A stretch of 64,000 nt of DNA from Hansfordia pulvinata (Eukaryota > Ascomycota > Sordariomycetes > Xylariales), in the NCBI GenBank assembly GCA_006538405.1, contig BJKQ01000023.1, positions 62,001-126,000 on the forward strand, given 5' to 3'. A program made the translations under genes and the position numbers. Positions 53,990 through 62,678 of the stretch are shown here, one piece after another. The notes under the pieces were generated by a model. It was given only the letters and a program-made list of their open reading frames with translations, was not told where the DNA came from and made no database searches. Each line of letters begins with the position of its first letter. Positions within the stretch are counted from its first letter, which is position 1.

Positions 53990-55880
53990 ATACGCAAGTC
54001 GGGCTTTGCGCGACTGGTATCCCGATCACCAGAGTCGGATGGGGAGATGTCGAATGGGGCATGTATGTCGGACTCTTACGGAGGTTCTTAATCAAGAAAT
54101 AACCCATCGCGAACCAGAAAACCCTCATCGTCGCAGACGCAGGGGGTCGGTCCTACGGTTGGCGATTTCGAGATCGGGGCCGGTCGGCCAACAGGACGGT
54201 CTCAGACAGCCTAAATCACAGTTACAGGGTCAGCAGGCTATGTCTGTCTTCATGCGAGTCTGATTCTTAGCTGGCATCTGTTGGTGAAATTTCATGCATT
54301 TGTACAGTCGCACTGTAAGAACCCATTAACCGCGCATTTGCGTCATACAGGCGAGGTACGTGAGTGGTCACGACCACGCCGGGTGATAAAGTTTCCAAGC
54401 ACACAGCGCAGCTGAATCGCTATGCCGGCCTTAAAATGCCCTGTGAATCACGTAAAGATCACGCCAAAGTCAATGTTTGATTATGGACCCAGTGGTACGC
54501 GGCTGAAGCTGCAGGCGACAACCACAGGGCAATGGGCAGCAACGTGGAGACAGCTTTGGGGCGTTACGGTGCTAAAGCCGAGCGGGCTCTAGGTGCTTAG
54601 GGCTATTGTCGTGCATGGATCTGGAGCGCCAAGTTCCGACCCGCGTATCAGCCAATCCAATCCACTACTTGCCGATCAACCAGATCCCCAGGTATCTCAG
54701 CCGACCCGCGTATGGATCGTTATGGAGCCACGAATGCCCGCCGTAAGATATCCGTCGACTCTCCGTCGACTCTCTGAACTCAGGTCTACACAGCCATCTC
54801 CGCACCCTCGTCGCTACAAGATGAATGCTGAACAGTGCGCGCCCCCTCCCCCCCTTTCCCAGCCGTGGAAATAACTTCAGCCATAATTACATCCGTTGCC
54901 ATCAACGACAGCTACAAACACGCTGCAAGCATTGCTCCGAGGTCGTCTACGAGAGAAACCGCTCAAAGTGTAGCCAATCGAGTTCCGGGCGCCAGTGCCA
55001 TCTTCCCAAGATTCCGTTCGCCAGGAGCAACACCCGGGAGAAATATAGCCACACGGACAAGCCGACCGTGGAGAGGTGATCCTGTGCAGTCGAGCGACAG
55101 GGCACAGCTATAACCACCCCGCTTGCAGCCAATTGTCTGCTCTATTTCAGGTCTACTGTCAAAAGGGCACGGGCTGCTAGACACACCGCGTGCAGCGACA
55201 TCAAACTCTTCTCAGCCATGCCTGACCGGACCCCCTTAAGATGTGAGCCACTTGCATACCTGGGAATTTCAGAGCGATTTTCTGTAGAATCTCCAATCTC
55301 GACACTTTGCTACTTGTCCAAGCACACCTATCCCGATGGTGATATTGTGATATGCTCGACCGAGGCAGCGAAGCAAATACTAGAAAAGGCAAGCCGGAAG
55401 GTGCCAATTCTGATCTTCCTAGAGTGGAACACGGACTGGTCTTGCCTTGGCATGGGCTTATTCATCAATCATCTCTCGTCCTTCCCAAGTTTTAAGTATT
55501 GACGTCCACGACTTTCAGAAGAGCCATCGCCAGACGATCTGCGTCCCGGGCCCTGTGTCGGGATCCACATGTGTCCCGACTCTCTGATCATCCAGCCAAG
55601 TGCTACGATTCACGTGCCGTACTTCTTCACTGGCGTGGTGATGAGCGGTGCTATGCATTGCGACAACAGAGAGAAATTCCAGATTCTACGGCCGGCTCGG
55701 TTCGAGGCAGAACACTCATCCATCACACACGAGGATATAGCGGGAGATTGCACCCCGAGGGCTCGGCATATTCTTGAACTGTGGGAGATCGCGTGCCCGC
55801 GTTGGTCATGGGATTCCAGCCTGGAAATCCCAAGTGCGAAGCGATCATTGAGGTACGTGCTTGACTGTGCCTCGCCATAA
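53990..55880 (+). pseudogene. Degenerate C2H2 / JmjC-like locus, copy B
   Basis: Plus-strand counterpart of copy A (620-2660, minus). Blocks in order: CRTLTEVLNQEITHREPENP (54066), the MDRY start and HSHLRTLVAT region (54714-54830), NNFSHNYIRCHQRQLQ with its first Cys pair lost (54873), ICSTEAAKQILEKASRKVPI (55352) and SLIIQPSATIHVPYFFTGVV (55580), which keeps the JmjC-like metal-ligand His that copy A has lost, then FEAEHSSITHEDIAGDC. Frames differ between blocks and several stops intervene (for example after SFPSFKY at 55500), so this copy is also dead. The non-coding flank before the MDRY start is conserved between copies too. Confidence 0.65.
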
Positions 55881-57502
55881 TCTCAATATCTTCCTGACAG
55901 AAAGCGGTGGTTCAGCGACTCCAAGTAGCGCCTGGGTGCTTGTGACGCCCTGCTCTGTTACGCCCTGAAAGATTTGCCGACTTCTCTTTCAGCCCCTTCC
56001 CATTTCCGCCCCTATTTTTACCCACCACTTCCGGGAAGCAGTCCTGCAATTTACAGCTAAGCGCCTTACGCCCCACAAGCTTTCGTAGGGCCAAAAAACA
56101 GTTTCGAGTCGTCTAACACTGACAGTACCTGATACTGGTGACCCGTACTGCCACCTTGCCCCATAGCTCAAAAATGAGGAGCGTGCCTTCATTATGCAAA
56201 TTATGTCAAGATTAGTACTGTCGCTCTCAACGTCACTTATCAAGTCCTGACCAAAGCGCCGCAGCCTATCGTTAGGATACGCGCTCAACTGCCTGTTCGT
56301 CTCCGAACGCCTTCCGAGCAAGGATGGCCTCTGCCAGCGGTCCAGTCGACAGTGAGAAGCTTCATAGACCACCCACGACTTCTCACCTGAGCGCGAGCCC
56401 AGCGTGCTCTGTCATGTACGCTATATCCGAATATGCAGGTAATACCCCGTGGTCCACCATGCAGGTTGTTTCTTAGGCCAAGCGTCTCCACCACTCCGTT
56501 CTGCTTTGCAGCGACGATCGGAGCTGCAGCGTTAGCACTTCAACCACCAATCACCTGATGCCATTGTCACAGGCGCCCAAGCCTGCCAAATCGCAATGGG
56601 CAGATGGCCTTGCGCGGTCGCCAATACTATCGCCCATAGAGAATATTCAATTCATAAGGAAAGCTGTGGCGCTGTCAGGCAGTCGGAACTTGAGCGAGGC
56701 AGTAGTTCGCAGATCGGCTCGTGGCAAAGAGTCGCTAGATATCAGGACTAAAGCGGGGCAATATGGTGGGTGATGGAGGATATCGGGAGAATGCAGCGGG
56801 GAAACTGTTCCGGCGCGACTAAATAGTATGGTCAGCCTAAAGGCAACAGGCGGCTATTTGAGGTGCGTGTTGTGGAGCGAATGCTCTGTACAACACGCTT
56901 GGAGCCCTGTGTTGGAGTGGATTACGCGTAGGACCCGAGGGTGTGGTACCGACTGGATCTGGGCCCATCCTGTTATCAGCCATACCGTTTGAAGGTGGAA
57001 ACTGCACGGACATAGATTTGGCTGGTTTCCAGTTCTCGTATTCCAGGACTTGTTGGCCCTAGGGGATGCGACAATACTGCAGTGTGATTGTGAAATGCAT
57101 GGTCTGAGAAAGTCAGCGTGGATTGCCACACTACTGCAATGTGATTGTATTCCTCCAAACAGAAAGCAAGCAGGGGTTCCGCGCGCGAGGCTCAATCATG
57201 AAACCAACAGACAATCTACGCGCAAAGATAGCATCATCTAACTCCGCGGTAGTAGGGTTCTTCGCTAAGGAGCCAATGATCTATGGGCGAACAGATGAAG
57301 AGATTTCGTCTACAGATAGCAAATGTGTTGCTATATGTTGGTTCAACGCAAGTGGTTGGCTTACTTCATGTTTATCTGAGTTGTCGCCAGAAACCTCAGA
57401 CTTGACAACATTAGACAGGCTGATGCGGACGACAGTGGTAACAACATTGAAATACGAACACCTTACCCTTGAAGGGACATCAGGCCAGGAGTATGCCTGC
57501 AT
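55881..57502. other. Gene-free stretch
   Basis: Nothing supported. Near 57070-57150 a 16-bp string (actgcaRtgtgattgt) occurs twice, 57 bp apart. Confidence 0.4.
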
Positions 57503-57578
57503 TCAGTCCTCACGAGGGCTTTGCTGTCCTGTACCCTTGTTTACAAGCCAGCTCGCTTGCCCCATACTCGACCCAAAT

Positions 57579-58295
57579 CTAGAAGTCGGAAACCGTATCG
57601 CTATCACTATCCGCATCAAATCGACTTGCTTGGCTCGGGTGATATGGTGCACCACGTGCGACCCGGGTGCGTCTCTGGTGTCCCCCACGATGTCCCTCTT
57701 GCATTCCCGGAAGGCCTCCGTGATCTGCCTGATGGCCTCCTCTGTCAACCCCTTGCTCGACAGCCCTCTGATAGTCCTTGAAGGTCTGGCTGACTGTTTT
57801 GGCAATCTTCGCTATTAACTGGTCTTGCTGGCTGATTTTGTGCTCGCACTGCTCGTTCACTGCCTGCAAAGCGACTAATTTCTCTTCCAGGCCGGTGACT
57901 GCTTGTATTCGCGACTCTCCCTCCTGGAGGCGTCTGTGCAACTCCCGGTTCTCTCGCTCGAGTTGGTTAGCTCGCTTCTCGAGCAAGCGTTCTCGGTGAG
58001 ATAAGCGCGGGCTGGTTTTAGCGTCATGGGCGGGTCCCCACGACTCAGACGCTAGACGCGGGCGTTCATCTTGGCTGCTGCTGTCGTCCCCGTCACTTTC
58101 CATTGGAGGCAAGAAAAACCTTGTTTCGTACGGCCTGTCTCCAAAGCGAACTCGCTGTAGGCGGTTTGGGCTGGGATCAGACCCTGAAGACAGCTCCTCG
58201 CAGGAGGAAACCGAGCTTGGGGGTGACATGGACTGCACATGTTGCAATTTGCGCGGCACGTCCGGAAGTGGCTTGCCAAATGACTTCATGATCAT
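57579..58295 (-). CDS. Coiled-coil protein with Ser/Asp-rich N-terminus
   Basis: Single-exon frame of 238 residues from the ATG at 58295. Residues 1-95 are polar and probably disordered (SPPSSVSSCEELSSGSDPSP). Residues about 100-175 form a strong coiled coil with leucine heptads: LLEKRANQLERENRELHRRL, then LEEKLVALQAVNEQCEHKI. The end is acidic (FDADSDSDTVSDF). After DYQRA (about 57780) an overlapping frame (GLSSKGLTEEAIRQITEAFR, 57805-57503) looks more protein-like than the annotated one. A one-base slip may therefore have changed the C-terminus, or the gene uses an unrecognised splice. There is no DNA-binding basic region next to the heptads, so bZIP is unlikely. It is third in a same-strand trio. 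Confidence 0.55.
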   Translation of the reverse strand: MIMKSFGKPLPDVPRKLQHVQSMSPPSSVSSCEELSSGSDPSPNRLQRVRFGDRPYETRFFLPPMESDGDDSSSQDERPRLASESWGPAHDAKTSPRLSHRERLLEKRANQLERENRELHRRLQEGESRIQAVTGLEEKLVALQAVNEQCEHKISQQDQLIAKIAKTVSQTFKDYQRAVEQGVDRGGHQADHGGLPGMQEGHRGGHQRRTRVARGAPYHPSQASRFDADSDSDTVSDF

Positions 58296-58540
58296 AGACG
58301 CGGGTGATGCGGGTAAAAGATGAGTGAATCTACTCGAGATTGAAAGAGGAATGAAGCGAATGTCCTTAACGAAGCTGGCTAATACTACTGCGTATGATAC
58401 TGGGTGGCCAATCTAGTTATAGTGATAGCCAGACGGCAGTCTGCTCTGTGTCCAGCAGAAACCGGAAAACGGAAACTAGGGTGTCGAAAATAGGCCTGAG
58501 GGGCCCAAGAGATCCACATAGCGCCCGCGTCCATCGCTCC

Positions 58541-58994
58541 TCACGTGACCCGGGTCGACATTCCTTGCTCCTCGTCATGGACGATCTCCGGATCCTCCAG
58601 CAAACCGCCACGTCGGAGGACTCCGACCAGGTCGTTAGCGAAATCGCGGAGGCCCAACTTGACAGATTGGATTGTTCTTTCCACCCGGGCAACAATTGCC
58701 TCGATTGTCTGGAGCCGAGAGAGAATTACAGCCATGTGTCTTGGTGCCTCGTATCAGTTACGGCGAGAAGCGACGTGGCACAGGGATTACTCACGCTTGC
58801 ATCTCTCCATTAGCAGGAGGATATATGTATCCAGGGGTTCCGAGAAGGAAATCCGTGTCGGATACCAGAGGGGGCGTCGGCATTCTTCCTTGCGATCCGG
58901 GAAGCCCGACTCCCGAGTCGGCCCCTCCGAGGTATTGGAGCCAGTCCTCTGTGGACATATTGAACTCATCCAGCTTCAAGTCAATGTTCTCCAT
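58541..58994 (-). CDS. Short helical protein, unknown function
   Basis: Two exons on the minus strand, 58994-58795 and 58739-58541, with a 55-bp intron (GTGAGT...CCAAG). The splice keeps frame across NGEMQA|HMAVILSRL and gives 132 residues. The N-terminal half is acidic with a helix (MSTEDWLQYLGG) and a Pro/Gly-rich linker; the C-terminal half is one long amphipathic helix (MAVILSRLQTIEAIVARVER, TIQSVKLGLRDFANDLVGVL). No signal or membrane span. I do not recognise it. It sits between a MADS-like gene and a coiled-coil gene on the same strand, and the helix would suit pairing with a coiled-coil partner (inference). Confidence 0.55.
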
Positions 58995-59348
58995 GATGGT
59001 GGCACGATTGTCGTCTTGGTAGGAGGGTATCGATGTAGGACGAATCTAGCCGTCTGCCATGTCACCGTTTCCTGTAGAAGTTTCTTGGATATATACACGG
59101 AGGTTCTTGCTGTTGGTCCGCATTTGGACGGGCCTACGTATGTTGACTCTAGCGCCAACTCGTCGACATGGCGCTGTAGCCCTGTTTCTACCGTTTGCAG
59201 TTTCCCGAATCAGAACCCTGCGTTTTGGACCTCATCACAATCGTGGCTTTTTCAGATGAGATATCAACAGCATGATACAAGACTAAGCCAGAATAGAACC
59301 TATATCGCAGCCCGGTGCACAACTGGCCATATGATCTAAGTACACACC

Positions 59349-59852
59349 TCAACGTTGTTCAAACCATATCCCTGTCAATTTTTGTTTGAGAGGCATTGAT
59401 GTCATGAAAGCGTCGGAAAGAGCTGTGTCGCCAGACCGAATCGACCCCGGGGAACCAAACAGAGAAGACTCCTCCACGAGCTGGAATGGAGCACAGGGCT
59501 TGGGTGTATCTGAAGCAATTGCATTCACTTCCTCTTCACGACGCCTTTCACTGGATGATGAGTCTTCGCCGTCTGACGAGGAAGATTGCGAACCTGATCG
59601 CGTGAAAAGAGATTTCGGTGGTGATCTTCTTTCGGATATGGTCTCAAAATCATCAGGACCCATGTAATTTTCGGTCGGGACTCCATTTGAGCCCTGGAAC
59701 TCGGCGAGAAACTCGGGATGTGAAGAGTATGAGTACCATTGTCCTTGGTCGAAGAAAATCACAGCAGTCTTGGCACTGAATTTCTTGTGGTAGGTGTTGG
59801 CTTTTTTAGCCAGGCCATAGCGGCGAGTCTTTGAATCCCGGTCTCGGCCCAT
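59349..59852 (-). CDS. Small MADS-box-like protein
   Basis: Frame of 167 residues from the ATG at 59852 (MGRDRDSKTRRYGLAKKANT). The first ~55 residues follow the MADS pattern: a basic helix with RRYGLAKKAN (compare RRnGLxKKAxEL), then TAVIFFDQGQWYSYSSHPE, matching the beta strands of the domain (AVIiFs..gklYeYsS). The N-terminal arm is shorter than in SRF/MEF2 proteins. The rest is Ser-rich, acidic and probably disordered (SGSQSSSSDGEDSSSSERRR). Likely a nuclear DNA-binding protein, but the shortened domain leaves DNA contact uncertain. The frame is open a little upstream, but only from a TTG. Confidence 0.6.
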   Translation of the reverse strand: MGRDRDSKTRRYGLAKKANTYHKKFSAKTAVIFFDQGQWYSYSSHPEFLAEFQGSNGVPTENYMGPDDFETISERRSPPKSLFTRSGSQSSSSDGEDSSSSERRREEEVNAIASDTPKPCAPFQLVEESSLFGSPGSIRSGDTALSDAFMTSMPLKQKLTGIWFEQR

Positions 59853-60690
59853 ATTGAGTGAGGTAGCAAAAAGAAAAAAATGCAGATGTCTGATCAAGAA
59901 GTGTTGAGGCGCAAAACTGCTGGTGGTGTACTCTATCGCTGAATACCGTGTCGGGGTGGCGTGCTTAAATGCTCACAGGACAGGTTTGGTCTAAATTAAG
60001 ATGCTAGGTAGGTATGGCTCCACAACAAGCGCCAGCCAATCGTAATCGCACCGGGCCCAATCTTAGCGCACCCTCTTGCAGCATGATAACCGCGCGCTTA
60101 TGGCCGGCTTCACAACTCGAAACTGGAATCAGGATTGAACATTCGCGAGAAACATTATCAGATTCGCACAGTGACGGTCTGGTACTATGGGCTTGTAAGA
60201 GGATAACTAATTTCATGGTCACAGGCCGACTCATACGTTGCTCCTGAAGCTTGATCACCGTGTAGGCCTGCTGTTCATGACACGCTGACTGTACGGATAT
60301 GTGGTTTTGAATGCCAGTGCAACTCTCGCGAATATCGGAGCCACTGTTCTGCAACTCTCTCTATACTTCATGACACATTAGCCACCGAGCTATCACGACT
60401 GATTTCCTAAGCGAAACAGTGACTTGAAACAAGCGTATAGGTTTGGTTCTGGTATTCAAGATGGGATTTCAGTCGTCGGATATATTCAAAGAACTTACAC
60501 AACAATACTTGGCTAGACGGACTTCATGATGAAATGAAAGACTGCTACCGAGGCACGCGCTTCGCACAGCCTCTACAACGCACTTAGGGGACAATAGTGT
60601 GGAGTGGGCTACCTTTGTGGAACGGAACAGTTTCTTCACAAGGATATGCCCCTGATAAGACAGGAACATTCCTACGGACAACAACCGTGG
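59853..60690. other. Promoter region of the MADS-like gene and spacer
   Basis: Nothing else recognisable; a short A-rich run at about 59869-59882. Confidence 0.4.
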
Positions 60691-60774
60691 CAGCGTAGAT
60701 GGGCATGTGCGCGGCCGGAAATTTATATATAGCCATTCCTCCAAAACTATGCAAATCAATCAATCAATCAATAC
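60690..60774 (+). mobile_element. SINE 3' tail fragment, copy 3
   Basis: gatgggcatgtgcgcg (60697) resembles gaatgggcacgtgcgcg of copy 2; a diverged tail follows and ends in four AATC units (60754-60771). Only the last ~80 bp is recognisable. Confidence 0.6.
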
Positions 60775-61790
60775 GGTGTAGATGAATATATAGAAGATGC
60801 AGAAATCAGATTGTATTTGCTGGAAATTTCGTCAGAACTCAAAAGAGCCCTGAGTGTGTTCAGTGAGCGTTCAGCGACGTTTTTTCCAATGATGTCCTCC
60901 AAAAGCTCGAAAGATTGGTGTCTTTCCAGAGGGGTCTCGTCGATTTGGATCAGCCCCCAACAGAAGCAATGCCGAAACGAGTTGATCATGCTTGTTTTGG
61001 GCTGCCAAGGCCAGCGCCGACTCTCCAGGGCGAACTTCTGAATCAATGTTCACCCCATAATGCAGAAGATATCGAACCGTGCCCAAGTTCCCGTGCCACG
61101 ATGCAACGTGTGGAGCTTGAGGTGGGGACTGTCCAGACGGGCGTGACCACTTGCTGTAACCAGGATCACTAAGATCGTTGAAGCCGTACAGCGGACTGCT
61201 GCCGCCGTCAATGCAATGATACCTGCGTGGTTCTGTATCCTGGTATCAGCCTATTGTCGGGGAAGAAGGTTGACTGAAGCATCATGGTCCTGAGTGGCCG
61301 CACAGATAAGGGCAGTACTCCCATCTGCACTGGTGGCATCCGAATTGAAATTTGTAACGTTGGCCAAATGACGTAAATTTGCAGTGTGTCCCATGAACGC
61401 GGCTAGTGTTCCAATGGTATGGTTTGTATTGATCAGCATCCAGCTCAACGAACCCATTTTCATCGGCATAAGTGCTGAGCAGCGACAATACAGCGCCTGT
61501 ACTCCCTGAAGTCACCGCGAGAGAAATTGCCGTTTCCCAGTCTGTATCTGGAAGATGGAAAGGAACATCGGGGTGGCCGATGAGAAGTTGTGCAATGTCT
61601 TCTCTTCCAGCTTTGATGGCCAACATTGGTGCTATTTGTTGCAATTGATTCGACCTGAGGAGGTCAATCCCCGGGAAATACAAAGAATGGATGACACGCA
61701 ATATCCATCCGAGTTTTGAGCTGGTTCTGACAGCGGCGTACAGAGATTCTCGTCGGGGAGGTTGGCATCGATATGAGGTCTCTCGAGAAA
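60768..61790 (-). pseudogene. Ankyrin-repeat protein remnant (minus strand)
   Basis: Minus-strand segments in at least three frames carry ankyrin repeats: APMLAIKAGREDIAQLLIGH and TAISLAVTSGSTGAVLSLLS (61640-61480), DGSTALICAATQDHDASVNL (about 61320), and ESALALAAQNKHDQLVSALL followed by LLGADPNRRD (61020-60930). After the last repeat the adjacent frame (RHQSFELLEDIIGKN) looks like the true continuation, so at least two frame slips are needed. No start codon or N-terminal effector domain can be attached. Such repeats usually form the recognition end of large fungal proteins. Confidence 0.75.
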
Positions 61791-62209
61791 CTTGCAGATC
61801 TCCGGAATAAAATTGGTCGGACAGCATCGAACAAGTCATCAAATCACGGCCGTGGCAGGATCGTGGAAGCACTATCACAGCATGGGGCGACGATCACAAC
61901 GAAAGGCCGCAGATTCATAAATGCCCTCTCAAAGGCATCGCTAAAATGGAACTTGGGAATCGTCATCATGCTTCTCCAAAACGGTGCGGACGTCAAATCG
62001 CCTGCTGCGGGTCACGGAAAATGGTTCTCACCCTTCTTAAAGCAGAAGCGAAGGCCAACGCGTACGACATGGCGTACGACAGAGTTCTTCACGCGGCTGC
62101 ATCAGGAGGACATGTGAAAATTGTGGAGTTGCTCCGAGAACGAGGCGCCAGCCCCAATGGTGCTGGTGCGCTCAAGGCGGCCCTGAGGAGTGGTCTGACA
62201 GACACATAA
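61791..62209 (+). pseudogene. Ankyrin-repeat fragment (plus strand)
   Basis: Plus-strand frames read RGRIVEALSQHGATITTKGR, NLGIVIMLLQNGADVKSP and then, in another frame, DRVLHAAASGGHVKIVELLR followed by ERGASPNGAGALK, i.e. two or three ankyrin repeats interrupted by a frame slip near 61990-62060. The stop is at 62207-62209. It points away from the minus-strand ankyrin remnant that ends at the same place, so either two genes met here or one gene was partly inverted. Confidence 0.7.
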
Positions 62210-62678
62210 GCAGGCTCCTGTCTATAAACCAAACTCGAGAATCATTTTCTGGATCAGATGGTTTTATATTTGAGCAACGCAGACGTCACCACTTCTTCGC
62301 AAACACACACTTTATAGATTATCCGTGTGTGTGTTTGTGTGTGTTTGTGTTTTTAACCGTGCTCCCTTGGAAGTTATTGGGACTTTATAAGAACATCTTC
62401 AGCCACAGCTTGCAAGCTACCTGGTTTGTTGACTCAATCATTCCGCTGGCTACCCAGGCTAGTCTAGCCATAGTGGGTTAGACAAATGCACGCTAACATC
62501 ACAGGTCAGAAGACTTATCTAAGCGGGCCAATGGAGTGCGTGTTCTACATCATTCAGCTACGCTAAGCCAATCACGGACACATTGATCTCAAATTTCTGG
62601 ACTGCTATCAAATGTAAACAACGCGACTTGCAACGCGTCATTACGCATTTCATCATTCAACTACCAACACCAGTCGCC
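62210..62678. other. Promoter region of the right-edge gene
   Basis: Contains a GT-rich simple repeat (about 62324-62353) and no gene. The last 50 bp lead into the ATG at 62679. Confidence 0.4.
62324..62353. repeat. (GT)n-type simple repeat
   Basis: tgtgtgtgtttgtgtgtgtttgtgttt, an imperfect GT tract. Confidence 0.85.

Noticed and set aside
57123..57818. 231-codon plus-strand frame
   Set aside because: Largely antisense of the coiled-coil gene; no ATG start and no family features.
58545..59339. 264-codon plus-strand frame
   Set aside because: Antisense shadow of the short helical gene and its upstream region.
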